This document shows, piece after piece, positions 17,809 to 27,059 of a stretch of DNA of 64,000 nucleotides (within the stretch, counting starts at the first letter, position 1; every line of letters starts with the position of its first letter). The DNA is from Caballeronia sp. Lep1P3. GTDB taxonomy: Bacteria > Pseudomonadota > Gammaproteobacteria > Burkholderiales > Burkholderiaceae. The translations under genes and the position numbers were made by a program. The notes beneath the pieces were generated by a model. The model ran no database searches. It was not told the origin of the DNA and saw only the letters and a program-made list of their open reading frames with translations. Location: assembly GCF_022879595.1 (NCBI RefSeq), contig NZ_CP084267.1, positions 186,001-250,000 on the forward strand, given 5' to 3'.

Positions 17809-18987
17809 TTATGCCTCCGTCTGATTCCACGCGCGGACGAATTGCGCGTCGAGATGTTCCGCGAGCCGGTCAAGCGGCTCTTTGAATCGGTTATACGCAG
17901 CCGTGCTTCCGTCGGGTTTCGACAAGTCGTAGACCGTAGAGAGCTGGGCGGACGCACCCTTCGGCACTGTGGACTCCGGGATCTCGAACGGAAGCACGCG
18001 ATCGCCGTAAGCCTTTTGCAACCATCCGCGCACGACGCGGGACACGTCGTCCGACTTGGCCTTCGTCAGGATCACGTTGACGAAATCGAATCGCTTTTGC
18101 TCCAGCACGCCAGGCAGCTTCTTCGCGATGTCCGCGAACAGATGCCAGAACTGCGTCGAGCTGGCGAAATCCAGCGCTTCGGGCGGGCAGGGCAGCAGAA
18201 TGGCGTCCGACGCCAGCAGCGCGTTGATGGTCAGATAACTCAACGCGGGCGGCGTATCGATGACGACGGCGTCGTACTCGTCCGTCAACGGCATCAACCC
18301 CTTGCGCAGAATTTCCCAGAACTCGAAGGTGCTATCGTTCAGCACCTTCGCGGGGATCTCGAACTCCGCGTCGAACAGAGAGGACGACGCCGGGATGAGG
18401 TCGAGGTTGTGCCAGTAAGTCTCCTGCACGGCATAGTGCAGGGAAGGCTGGTCGCCGTAAATGAGCGGAAGGAGTGTCTGATCGTCGGAAATCTCGGCGT
18501 CCGGCGCCCAGCCGCAAAGCTGCGTGGTCGTGCCTTGCGGATCACAATCGATCACCAGCACGCGGCGCCCGAGAAGCGTCAGCGCCTGCGCAGCGGATAC
18601 GGCCGTCGTCGTCTTCGCGACGCCGCCCTTGAAGTTGGCCACCGTGACGATGCGCCCACGCTTGCCGTCCGGCCGGCGCGCGCGTTCCTTCGTGGAACGG
18701 ATCCACGTAAGGGTTTCCTCGAGCGTGAATTCCTTGCTGCGCCCGGCGCCCTTGGAAGTCCCGGCGGGCAGTTCGCCTTTGGTCGTCAGATACTGGAAGC
18801 GCTGCTTGTCGAGCCCGCACAGCGACGCGACCTGAGCGCTCGTGAACGTCGGCGCGCTCTTGCGGGGATACGGCTCCAGCATCGCATCGCGGATCTGATT
18901 GAGAATGTCAGTGGCTTGGGCGGCCACCCCCAAGAGCGTTTCGATCGAAACGGTCTGATCGACTTCGGGAAGCCGAGCGCTTAACAT
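17809..18987 (-). CDS. parA: Partition ATPase ParA with N-terminal HTH
   Basis: 392 residues from the ATG at 18987. An N-terminal HTH-like region (about 48-75, S-A-Q-V-A-S-L-C-G-L-D) precedes the deviant Walker A K-G-G-V-A-K-T-T at about 120-127 and Walker B V-V-I-D-T-P-P. The extended N-terminus is typical of type Ia ParA, which also represses its own operon, and a large inverted repeat lies about 40 bp upstream. A longer frame reaching 19089 would overlap that repeat and has no ribosome site; a GTG at about 18999 is another possibility. Confidence 0.92.
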   Translation of the reverse strand: MLSARLPEVDQTVSIETLLGVAAQATDILNQIRDAMLEPYPRKSAPTFTSAQVASLCGLDKQRFQYLTTKGELPAGTSKGAGRSKEFTLEETLTWIRSTKERARRPDGKRGRIVTVANFKGGVAKTTTAVSAAQALTLLGRRVLVIDCDPQGTTTQLCGWAPDAEISDDQTLLPLIYGDQPSLHYAVQETYWHNLDLIPASSSLFDAEFEIPAKVLNDSTFEFWEILRKGLMPLTDEYDAVVIDTPPALSYLTINALLASDAILLPCPPEALDFASSTQFWHLFADIAKKLPGVLEQKRFDFVNVILTKAKSDDVSRVVRGWLQKAYGDRVLPFEIPESTVPKGASAQLSTVYDLSKPDGSTAAYNRFKEPLDRLAEHLDAQFVRAWNQTEA

Positions 18988-19025
18988 CGAGTTCGCAGTC
19001 ACTGGCGGGCCTGGGTAAGCAAATA

Positions 19026-19065
19026 ATTCTTCGGTTTGTGGAAAACATACTGCAAACCGAAGAAT
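19026..19065. promoter_or_regulatory. 13-bp inverted repeat enclosing a DnaA box upstream of parA
   Basis: Perfect arms ATTCTTCGGTTTG (19026-19038) and CAAACCGAAGAAT (19053-19065) are separated by 14 bp. A DnaA box, TTTTCCACA on the minus strand (consensus TTWTNCACA), spans 19037-19045 across the edge of the left arm. The element lies 38-78 bp upstream of parA. It could be the ParA operator, a ParB site, or part of the replication origin. Confidence 0.75.
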
Positions 19066-19158
19066 AAACGGCCAACCGGTAAACCTCAAGTAAACTCTGA
19101 AGTCTTTCTAACGCGGACGAAGGCGTTTACGCAACGTCGCGGCGGGTGTTCCGCCGGT

Positions 19159-21117
19159 TTAGGCCGATTCCGATCCCTTCTCAGTTGCCAACGCGCGTCG
19201 GATCAACTGCTCCACGCCGAGTAAACTCGGCGGATCATAGCGCTTCAGGTACAGCGCGGTGGTCGACAGATCGGCGTGACCCAGGCCTTTGCCCACTTGC
19301 GCGATGGGCGCGCCGTGCGCCAGCGCGTGCGCCGAGTGCGTGTGCCGCAACCAATGGGTGCTCGCGCGCGCAAGACTGCGGCCGGACCCCGGATTTTTTG
19401 CCTCGGAAAGAGCCGCTGCCTGCGCGAACACGTCCTTGAAAAGCCGGCCGATGCCATCGGGCGTGATCGCGTGTCCGCCTCGAGCCTGCGCCAGAATCGG
19501 GGTGCCGACAGGGCAGGCGAGGGCGTCGGGGAAACTGCGCATTGCGAGATTCTCCTGCAACGCTTCGACGACGGCGGGCGGCAACAGCACCGTGCGCGCC
19601 TGTCCACCGGTTCTCGCCGGACCAACGCTTAGCCGCCAGACCGGATCGCCGACGCCCGCTAGTCGCCCGACCGACAGCGCGTCCGTCGTTGCGGCGGCCA
19701 GTTCCGCCCGGCGCAAACCAGTGGCATAAGCCAGCAACAGTGCCAGGCGGTCGCGATGTTCGGCAAACGTGTAATTCGGGCGCGTTACCGATTCGAAGAC
19801 GCATCGCCACTGCTCGAAGTCGAGCGTGCGCGCTGGAGCGTCGAAAATCGGCGGCGTCGCGGGGCGCTCGAGCGTCGAAAACGGGTTCGTCGCCAGGTAG
19901 TCGCTCGCGACGAACCACTCGCACATCGCGTTCAGAATGGCCCGCGCGGACTCCCGGCTGCGATCCGATAGCGGTCCGGCGAACGGTCGCCACGTCGCGA
20001 CGCACCGTTCGACGCGGCCCTTGGCCACCCACCGGGCCGCCGGCCGGGGATCGGCGAGAAAGACGTTGACGTACTCGGTGCAATCGGCGGGATCGAGCGA
20101 GGAAAGCGGCTTTTGTCTTTCGACGAGCGCCCAAAGCAGCAGCCGCTCGGCCTCCCGCCGATAAGCGCGCCGGGTGTGATCGCTCGCGGAGCGCGCGTCG
20201 AGCCAGGCCGCAATCGCACGAATGTCGGTGTCGAAGCGGCACGCCGAGCCGGGCGGGGCGCGATTCGTTCCTTTCGACCCATCCAGCGCCGACGGCACCC
20301 GCAGCGATTCCAGCGGCGCGACGGCGAGCGTACCTCCATCGATCATTTTTCGCGACGCCTCGCCTTTCCATTGCCGACGCGGGACGAGCGCGGCCGGCGA
20401 GACCGTGTGCTGGAGCGCGCTCGCGTGCAGTTGCAGCCAGTCGACGATCCGCTGCGCGCCCTTCGGACCGAGTCGCGGCACGGCCGTGTACCAGCGATGA
20501 CGCCGTCGCTCGACCAACGCGATCAGATCGCCAATCGTGCCGATTCCCGCTGCCGCCAGCCGCGCGCTGACGGCCGGCTCGAACCATCCGTCGACCGGAT
20601 GCTGCGGCCTCGGATCCTGAACGAGGCTCGCTTCCATGCGAGCAAGCGCGTCCGCCTGACGCCGCCGCAACCGGATGTTGCGCGCGGTGCGCCGGTCCAG
20701 CGGCGCCGATGCGATCGCGGCAAACGCCTCCTGATAGAGCGCAAGCAGTTCGGATTCGCCGTACACGCTCTCCGGATCGACGCGTTCGCGGAATTCCTCG
20801 AGCGTAGGCACCGGCGTTACCGGACTCGCCGCGTCCGACGGAATGCTGCCGGGACGCAGCCGAAGCAGATGCGCCGCATCGATGTCCTGCGCCCGGCGCG
20901 CCATGACCGAAAGCGTGTCGCGCAGCGCGGCGATCAGTCGGCGCGTGCTGCGGACATCGGCGCCGGAATCGCCGTAGGACGCGTGCAACTGCGCTTCCGA
21001 GATGCCGTCAAGGTAGCCGCGGTAAAGCGCAAAGTGTTGTCGCGTAAGCCGGCGAGGTGTCGCGTCGGCTGGCGAACCCATTTGAGCGAAGGAAGTTTCG
21101 TCTTTGTTTTCAAGCAT
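19159..21117 (-). CDS. Large tyrosine recombinase/integrase
   Basis: About 652 residues. The C-terminal half is a phage-integrase catalytic domain with G-L-R-R-A-E-L (first Arg), H-W-L-R-H-T-H-S (H-x-x-R) and G-H-A-D-L-S-T-T-A-L-Y (Tyr nucleophile in Y-L). Upstream is a core-binding SAM-like domain (about 310-420). The N-terminal 300 residues hold a helix-hairpin-helix-like segment (L-G-P-K-G-A-Q-R-I). Located just upstream of parAB with no other phage genes, it more likely resolves replicon multimers than integrates a phage. The start is uncertain: TTG at 21135 or ATG at 21117 or 21081. Confidence 0.85.
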   Translation of the reverse strand: MLENKDETSFAQMGSPADATPRRLTRQHFALYRGYLDGISEAQLHASYGDSGADVRSTRRLIAALRDTLSVMARRAQDIDAAHLLRLRPGSIPSDAASPVTPVPTLEEFRERVDPESVYGESELLALYQEAFAAIASAPLDRRTARNIRLRRRQADALARMEASLVQDPRPQHPVDGWFEPAVSARLAAAGIGTIGDLIALVERRRHRWYTAVPRLGPKGAQRIVDWLQLHASALQHTVSPAALVPRRQWKGEASRKMIDGGTLAVAPLESLRVPSALDGSKGTNRAPPGSACRFDTDIRAIAAWLDARSASDHTRRAYRREAERLLLWALVERQKPLSSLDPADCTEYVNVFLADPRPAARWVAKGRVERCVATWRPFAGPLSDRSRESARAILNAMCEWFVASDYLATNPFSTLERPATPPIFDAPARTLDFEQWRCVFESVTRPNYTFAEHRDRLALLLAYATGLRRAELAAATTDALSVGRLAGVGDPVWRLSVGPARTGGQARTVLLPPAVVEALQENLAMRSFPDALACPVGTPILAQARGGHAITPDGIGRLFKDVFAQAAALSEAKNPGSGRSLARASTHWLRHTHSAHALAHGAPIAQVGKGLGHADLSTTALYLKRYDPPSLLGVEQLIRRALATEKGSESA

Positions 21118-21145
21118 TTGCGGCGAGGTTATCAACCAGCGTCGA

Positions 21146-21161
21146 ATTTAACAAGTTAAAT
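21146..21161. repeat. 16-bp AT-rich palindrome upstream of the recombinase gene
   Basis: ATTTAAC-AA-GTTAAAT, arms of 7 bp around 2 bp. The arm GTTAAAT resembles the XerD-side arm of dif sites, but the usual 6-bp spacer is absent. It lies about 30 bp upstream of the recombinase start and may be its operator or a recombination half-site. Confidence 0.55.
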
Positions 21162-21169
21162 CGCTACAT

Positions 21170-21189
21170 CTGATAAGTACCTTTATCAG
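21170..21189. repeat. 20-bp palindrome CTGATAA-N6-TTATCAG
   Basis: Perfect 7-bp arms around a 6-bp spacer, the geometry of a tyrosine-recombinase core site or a dimeric repressor operator. A related TTATCA occurs at 21129-21134. Confidence 0.6.
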
Positions 21190-21282
21190 CGCAACGCACG
21201 AACAACCCCGCGCGCTTGAATCTTCACAGCGCCGGCGCATATTCGAGCAACCCTGTCCGCACCTCGCTGGAGACATGTGCCG

Positions 21283-22623
21283 ATGCGCGATTCCCGACGC
21301 CCCGCGTACAAACGGCCAGCGCAGGACGAGCATCGCCCGAGTCTGCCGGAAGTCTACGCGTCGGTGCGGGTGCCGGTCGGCGCGGGATGGCTTCGGCGCT
21401 TTCTCGCGTTCGCCGGTCCCGGCTACATGATTTCGGTCGGGTACATGGACCCGGGCAACTGGGCGACCGACATCGCGGGCGGATCGCGGTTCGGCTATTC
21501 GTTGCTCGCCGTCATCCTTCTTTCGAATCTGATGGCGATTTTGCTGCAGGCGCTCGCGGTGCGCCTCGGCGTCGCGACCGGCCGCGACCTCGCCCAAGCA
21601 TGCCGCGATCACTACTCGAAGCCGGTCAACATCGCGCTGTGGCTCGCGTGCGAAACGGCGATCATCGCCTGCGACCTCGCCGAAGTCATCGGCACGGCGA
21701 TCGCGCTGCAATTACTGTTCGGCATTCCGATGATCGCCGGCGCGCTCATCACCGCGCTCGATGCGTTTCTGCTGCTGCTTCTCGTCAACAAGGGCTTCCG
21801 GTTCCTCGAAGCCTTCGTGATCGCGCTTCTCATCGTGATCGCGACGTGCTTCGCCCTGCAGATCGCCGCCGCCGCGCCGCCCATCGCAAATGTGCTGCGC
21901 GGCTTCGTGCCATCGCCGAGAATCGCCGCCGACCGCGAGATGCTTTACGTGGCGATCGGCATCCTCGGCGCTACCGTGATGCCGCACAACCTCTACCTGC
22001 ACTCGTCCGTGGTCCAGACCCGCGCATACGGACAGTCGACCGAAGCGCGGCGCGACGCGATCCGCTGGGCCACCATCGACAGCACGCTCGCGCTGACGCT
22101 CGCGCTCTTCGTCAATGCCGCGATCCTGATCGTCGCGGCGGCTGTCTTTCACGCGAGCGGCCACGACGACGTCGCGGAGATCGGCGACGCGTTCCGGCTT
22201 TTGTCGCCGCTGCTCGGTCTCGGGATCGCGTCGACGCTCTTCGCGGTGGCGCTGCTCGCGTCGGGCCTGAACTCGACCGTGACCGCGACACTCGCCGGCC
22301 AGATCGTGATGGAAGGCTTTCTCCGGCTGCGCCTGCCGAACTGGGCGCGGCGCCTCGTCACGCGCGGCATCGCCGTCGTGCCGGTCGTGGCGGTGGCCGC
22401 CGTCTACGGCGAAAAGGGCACAGCGCAATTGCTGGTGCTCAGTCAGGTGATCCTTTCGATGCAACTCCCGTTCGCCGTCGTCCCGCTCGTGCGATTCGTT
22501 TCCGACCGCCGGAAAATGGGCGTCTTCGCGATCGGCCGATGGCTCGCCGTGCTCGCGTGGTTCGTGGCGGGCGCGATCGTCGTATTGAACGTGAAGCTGC
22601 TTGCCGATACCCTTCTTCCGTGA
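21283..22623 (+). CDS. mntH: Nramp-family divalent metal ion transporter
   Basis: 446 residues with about 11 membrane segments. The metal-binding D-P-G-N-W-A-T-D in the first helix and M-P-H-N-L-Y-L-H-S in the sixth are both present, the two key Nramp motifs, so it should be a proton-coupled importer of Mn2+ or Fe2+. The ATG at 21283 has GGAGAC eight bases upstream; a GTG six bases earlier is less likely. It is transcribed away from the recombinase. No Fur or MntR site was recognised. Confidence 0.88.
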   Translation: MRDSRRPAYKRPAQDEHRPSLPEVYASVRVPVGAGWLRRFLAFAGPGYMISVGYMDPGNWATDIAGGSRFGYSLLAVILLSNLMAILLQALAVRLGVATGRDLAQACRDHYSKPVNIALWLACETAIIACDLAEVIGTAIALQLLFGIPMIAGALITALDAFLLLLLVNKGFRFLEAFVIALLIVIATCFALQIAAAAPPIANVLRGFVPSPRIAADREMLYVAIGILGATVMPHNLYLHSSVVQTRAYGQSTEARRDAIRWATIDSTLALTLALFVNAAILIVAAAVFHASGHDDVAEIGDAFRLLSPLLGLGIASTLFAVALLASGLNSTVTATLAGQIVMEGFLRLRLPNWARRLVTRGIAVVPVVAVAAVYGEKGTAQLLVLSQVILSMQLPFAVVPLVRFVSDRRKMGVFAIGRWLAVLAWFVAGAIVVLNVKLLADTLLP

Positions 22624-22666
22624 GGCTTCGACGAAAGCCCGATACGAATAAACCGGAGACGCATTT

Positions 22667-25009
22667 ATGACCTACGTGGCCGACGACGACCGCGCGCCCC
22701 GCTGTCCCTTTCATGCCGACGCGCCGGCCGCGACGCTCGCGCCCAACGGCTGTCCGGTGAGCGCGAGCGCCGCCGAGTTCGACCCTTTCGGGGACGGCTA
22801 TCAGCAAGACCCGCCCGAATACGTGCGCTGGGCGCGCGAGCAGGAACCGGTGTTCTACAGTCCGAAGCTCGGCTACTGGGTCGTCACCCGTTACGACGAC
22901 ATCAAGGCGATCTTTCGCGACAACCTCACGTTCAGCCCGTCGATCGCGCTGGAAAAGATCACGCCGACCGGCCCGGAAGCGAACGCGGTGCTCGCGTCCT
23001 ACGGCTTCGCGCTGAACCGCACGCTCGTCAACGAAGACGAGCCCGCGCACATGCCGCGCCGCCGCGCGCTGATGGACCCGTTCACGCCCGAGGCGCTTGC
23101 GCATCACGAACCGATGGTGCGCGCGCTCACGCGCGAGTACGTCGATCGTTTTATCGACGATGGCCGCGCCGATCTCGTCGACCAGATGTTATGGGAAGTG
23201 CCGCTCACCGTCGCGCTGCATTTTCTCGGCGTGCCGGAGGAAGACATGGACACGCTGCGCGAATACTCGATCGCGCATACCGTGAACACCTGGGGCCGGC
23301 CGAAGCCCGAGGAACAGGTCGCGGTCGCGCACGCGGTCGGCAAGTTCTGGCAGTACGCGGGCAAGGTGCTGCAGAAGATGCGCGAAGACCCGTCCGGCCC
23401 CGGCTGGATGCAGTACGGCATCCGCAAGCAGAAGGAACTGCCGGACGTCGTGACGGATTCGTATCTCCATTCGATGATGATGGCGGGCATCGTCGCCGCG
23501 CATGAGACCACGGCGAACGCGTCGGCCAACGCGATCAAGCTGCTGCTGCAACACCCGGATGCCTGGCGCGACATCTGCGAGGACCCGAGCCTCATCCCGA
23601 ACGCGGTCGAGGAGTGCCTGCGGCATAACGGATCGGTCGCGGCGTGGCGGCGTCTCGCGACGAAAGACGTGACCATCGGCGGCATCGACATTCCCGCCGG
23701 CTCGAAGCTGCTGATCGTGACGTCGTCGGCGAACCACGATCAGCACCGCTTCGCCGACGCCGACTTCTTCGACATTCGCCGCGAGAACGCGAGCGATCAA
23801 CTGACCTTCGGCTACGGCGCGCATCAGTGCATGGGCAAGAATCTCGCGCGCATGGAGATGCAGATTTTTCTCGACGAACTCACGCGCCGGCTGCCGCACA
23901 TGCGTCTTTCCGATCAGCGCTTCACCTATGTGCCGAACACGTCGTTTCGCGGGCCGGAGCATCTTTATGTGCAATGGGACCCGGCGATGAACCCGGAACG
24001 CGCCGATCCCTCCGTGCGCGCGCCACGCGCGACGGTGCGTCTCGGCGAGCCGTCGTCGCATGCGGTGAGCCGCGCAGTGATCGTCGATTCGGTGTCCGCG
24101 TGCGCGGATCGCATCGTGCGCGTGCGACTCGTCGCAGCCGACGGACGCGCGCTGCCGCGCTGGACGCCTGGCTCGCATATCGACGTGATCTGCGGCGATA
24201 GCGGACTGTCGCGCCAGTATTCCCTCTGCGGCGACCCGGCGGACCGCGCCGCGTTCGAGATCGCCGTCTTGCGCGAGACCGCAAGCCGAGGCGGTTCGGC
24301 ATGGGTCCACGACAACGTGCGGCCCGGCGCGCACTGGCGCATCCGCGGCCCGCGCAACCACTTCCGGCTCGACGAAACCGCGCGCAAGCTGATTCTGATC
24401 GCGGGCGGCATCGGCATCACGCCGATCAGCGCGATGGCGCGCCGTGCGCGGGAGCGCGCGATCGACTACGAAGTGCATTACAGCGGGCGGACGCGCGCAT
24501 CGATGGCGCTGCTCGATGAAATGCGCGCCCTGCACGGCGAGCGCCTGCGTGTGTACGTGTCGGAGGAGGGCGCGCGCAACGACTTCGCCGCGCTCACCGT
24601 CGCTGAAGGCACGCAGGTCTACGCGTGCGGACCGGCGCGCATGCTCGATGCGCTCACGGCGGCCAGCGCCGCCTGGCCCGACGACGCGTTGAAGATCGAG
24701 CACTTCGAATCGACGCTCGGCTCGCTCGATCCCGACAAGGAACATCCCTTCGAGGTCGAACTGAAGGATTCGGGACTGACGCTGACCGTCGGCGCCGATC
24801 AGACGCTCCTTGCCGCGCTGCGCCGCGCGAACGTCGATATCCAGAGCGATTGCGAAGAGGGATTATGCGGCTCGTGCGAAGTTAGGGTTCTCGACGGCGA
24901 GATCGATCATCGCGATCTCGTATTGACGAGGGGCGAGCGGCAGTCGAATCAGCGAATGATGGCGTGCTGCTCTCGCGCGAAAGGTATCAAACTGGTACTG
25001 GCGATTTGA
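22667..25009 (+). CDS. Self-sufficient cytochrome P450 (P450-reductase-ferredoxin fusion)
   Basis: 780 residues. Residues 1-450 are a P450 with I-helix A-H-E-T-T near 285, E-x-x-R region, and heme-binding F-G-Y-G-A-H-Q-C-M-G near 388. Residues 470-690 are a ferredoxin-reductase-like FMN/NADH domain (R-Q-Y-S-L, G-G-I-G-I-T-P). Residues 690-780 form a plant-type 2Fe-2S ferredoxin (C-E-E-G-L-C-G-S-C, last Cys in A-C-C-S). This order and length match class VII CYP116B enzymes, which hydroxylate or dealkylate diverse substrates without partner proteins. No substrate can be inferred from the neighbours. Confidence 0.92.
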   Translation: MTYVADDDRAPRCPFHADAPAATLAPNGCPVSASAAEFDPFGDGYQQDPPEYVRWAREQEPVFYSPKLGYWVVTRYDDIKAIFRDNLTFSPSIALEKITPTGPEANAVLASYGFALNRTLVNEDEPAHMPRRRALMDPFTPEALAHHEPMVRALTREYVDRFIDDGRADLVDQMLWEVPLTVALHFLGVPEEDMDTLREYSIAHTVNTWGRPKPEEQVAVAHAVGKFWQYAGKVLQKMREDPSGPGWMQYGIRKQKELPDVVTDSYLHSMMMAGIVAAHETTANASANAIKLLLQHPDAWRDICEDPSLIPNAVEECLRHNGSVAAWRRLATKDVTIGGIDIPAGSKLLIVTSSANHDQHRFADADFFDIRRENASDQLTFGYGAHQCMGKNLARMEMQIFLDELTRRLPHMRLSDQRFTYVPNTSFRGPEHLYVQWDPAMNPERADPSVRAPRATVRLGEPSSHAVSRAVIVDSVSACADRIVRVRLVAADGRALPRWTPGSHIDVICGDSGLSRQYSLCGDPADRAAFEIAVLRETASRGGSAWVHDNVRPGAHWRIRGPRNHFRLDETARKLILIAGGIGITPISAMARRARERAIDYEVHYSGRTRASMALLDEMRALHGERLRVYVSEEGARNDFAALTVAEGTQVYACGPARMLDALTAASAAWPDDALKIEHFESTLGSLDPDKEHPFEVELKDSGLTLTVGADQTLLAALRRANVDIQSDCEEGLCGSCEVRVLDGEIDHRDLVLTRGERQSNQRMMACCSRAKGIKLVLAI

Positions 25010-25763
25010 ATACCCATTTCCATCGAAGCACGAATAACCGGGAACAGTCATTCGGGTGTCATTAGCGCGTGGCAATAACCCGAATGTCTGTCATGGACAG
25101 CGCGTCTTCTACTAAGCGGCTAACGAACAACGCGCGATATGCGACGCGGGTTTCATTCGGCGCGCGCGTCGGCAACAGCGCATTCATCAGACGCGCGGCG
25201 CAACTTTCGCTGCCTAAAAGCCATATTATTGAACGTCCGTTCGTCATTCGAACGAACGTTTCGCATGTTTGTTATGGGACTTTTTACCTGACCTAGGGTA
25301 ATCACCTAGAAATATGCAAATTTCTGTCGATGTTTTGCGTTTAGAATGTTTGCAATTGGTGCAACGCACAAGCTTTGCGCCCAGTTAAAACTTCCCCCGG
25401 CATGCCGAAATAGCGCGCGCAAAAGCGTGCGAGGAAACTGCGCACGCGCGATTTCCATGAGCGCATGCCGATGAGAGAAGGCCGTTGCAGTACCTGAGAG
25501 ATTTAATTAGAGGCCTATTTATAGGGCCGTGTAATACGCGTTGAATCGGCGCATTGCTTTCTGGGCGAATCGGCTGAAACGCCAATATCCGCCAATGGTT
25601 CGAATCGCCAGTCGACGGGCTTTTCCGAACGCCGCGCGTTACCGCGCGGAAGGACCGCCGATGGATGCACCCTGTGTCGCGGCACCGCTGCGGTGTCTGT
25701 TTCCGCTTCAAATTTCCGTCTGCCGGAAATGCAACGAGTTCTGCTGTTCAACGAGGATGAAAG
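25010..25763. other. 754-bp intergenic stretch, mostly without recognised content
   Basis: Apart from the inverted repeat at 25232-25260, nothing convincing was found. Short open frames exist on both strands (for example 25069-25296), but they lack ribosome sites and codon bias. The stretch is more AT-rich than the neighbouring genes around 25200-25380 and should include the phaA promoter. Confidence 0.5.
25232..25260. promoter_or_regulatory. Inverted repeat, operator-like
   Basis: Arms AACGTCCGTTCG and CGAACGAACGTT are complementary with one mismatch around TCATT. Size and symmetry resemble a TetR-family operator (A-A-C-G-x-x-C-G-T-T-C half-sites). No regulator gene is adjacent, so the binding protein is unknown. 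Confidence 0.55.
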
Positions 25764-26945
25764 ATGACTGACGTAGTGATCGTATCGGCCGCGCGTACAG
25801 CGGTCGGCAAGTTCGGCGGTTCGCTCGCGAACATCGCGGCGCCGGAACTGGGCGCGACGGTGATTCGCGCGGTGCTCGAGCGCGCGGGCGTGAAGCCCGA
25901 GCAGGTGAGCGAGGTCATCCTGGGACAGGTGCTGACGGCGGGCTCGGGCCAGAACCCGGCGCGTCAGTCGGTCATCAAGGCTGGTTTGCCCGACATGGTG
26001 CCGGGCATGACCATCAACAAGGTTTGCGGTTCGGGCCTCAAGGCGGTGATGCTTGCCGCGAACGCGATCATCGCGGGCGATTCGGAGATCGTCGTCGCGG
26101 GCGGTCAGGAGAACATGAGCGCGGCGCCGCATGTGCTGCCCGGCTCGCGCGACGGCTTCCGCATGGGCGATGCAAAACTGATCGACTCGATGATCGTCGA
26201 TGGCCTGTGGGACGTCTATAACAACTACCACATGGGCACGACGGCGGAAAACGTCGCGAAGGAATTCGGCATCACGCGCGAAGCACAGGACGCGTTCGCG
26301 GCGCTGTCGCAGAACAAGGCCGAGCGCGCGCAGAAGGAGGGGCGTTTCAGCGACGAGATCGTGCCGGTCGCGATTCCCCAGCGCAAGGGCGAGCCGCTGC
26401 AATTCGCCACCGACGAATTCGTGCGCCACGGCGTCACCGCCGAAGCGCTCTCGGGCCTGAAGCCCGCGTTCTCGAAGGAAGGCACGGTGACGGCGGCCAA
26501 CGCGTCGGGCATCAACGATGGCGCGGCGGCGGTCGTCGTGATGTCGGCGAAGAAGGCCGAAGCGCTCGGGCTCACGCCGCTCGCGCGCATCAAGGCGTAT
26601 GCGAGCGCGGGCGTCGATCCGAAGATCATGGGCATGGGGCCGGTGCCGGCATCGAAGCGCTGTCTGGAACGCGCGGGCTGGAGCGTGAACGATCTCGATC
26701 TGATGGAGATCAACGAGGCGTTCGCTGCGCAGGCGCTCGCCGTGCACAAGCAGATGGGCTGGGATCAAGAGAAGATCAACGTGAACGGCGGGGCGATCGC
26801 GATCGGTCATCCGATCGGCGCATCGGGCTGCCGCATCCTCGTCACGCTGCTGCACGAGATGCAAAAGCGCGATGCGAAGAAGGGCCTCGCGTCGCTGTGC
26901 ATCGGCGGCGGCATGGGCGTCGCGCTGGCGCTCGAGCGTCCGTAA
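25764..26945 (+). CDS. phaA: Acetyl-CoA C-acetyltransferase (beta-ketothiolase)
   Basis: 393 residues, standard thiolase length. The acyl-accepting Cys is in N-K-V-C-G-S-G-L-K near residue 88, and the C-terminal motifs [12 protein letters not shown] and C-I-G-G-G carry the catalytic His and Cys. It condenses two acetyl-CoA to acetoacetyl-CoA. With phaB 115 bp downstream, a role in polyhydroxybutyrate synthesis is likely, though the synthase phaC is not in this window. Confidence 0.95.
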   Translation: MTDVVIVSAARTAVGKFGGSLANIAAPELGATVIRAVLERAGVKPEQVSEVILGQVLTAGSGQNPARQSVIKAGLPDMVPGMTINKVCGSGLKAVMLAANAIIAGDSEIVVAGGQENMSAAPHVLPGSRDGFRMGDAKLIDSMIVDGLWDVYNNYHMGTTAENVAKEFGITREAQDAFAALSQNKAERAQKEGRFSDEIVPVAIPQRKGEPLQFATDEFVRHGVTAEALSGLKPAFSKEGTVTAANASGINDGAAAVVVMSAKKAEALGLTPLARIKAYASAGVDPKIMGMGPVPASKRCLERAGWSVNDLDLMEINEAFAAQALAVHKQMGWDQEKINVNGGAIAIGHPIGASGCRILVTLLHEMQKRDAKKGLASLCIGGGMGVALALERP

Positions 26946-27059
26946 GGGCGGCGGGCAAGCACGCGCACGAACCGCAGAACGCCGGCATCGCACATACAAC
27001 CATTCGAAGCGCGATGCCGGACGCATTCCGACTATTACGAACCTGAGAGGATATTTGGC

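Noticed and set aside
19159..21117. Integrase as evidence of a prophage or genomic island
   Set aside because: No tRNA, att repeats, phage structural genes or excisionase nearby; its place beside parAB fits a replicon-maintenance recombinase better.
15173..21283. Classical 16-bp parS sites
   Set aside because: Looked for palindromes like those reported for Burkholderia chromosomes; none seen. The inverted repeats listed do not match those consensus forms.
25069..25296. Short open frame of 75 codons in the gap before phaA
   Set aside because: No ribosome site, no GC3 bias like neighbouring genes, no recognisable motif, and an operator-like inverted repeat lies within it.
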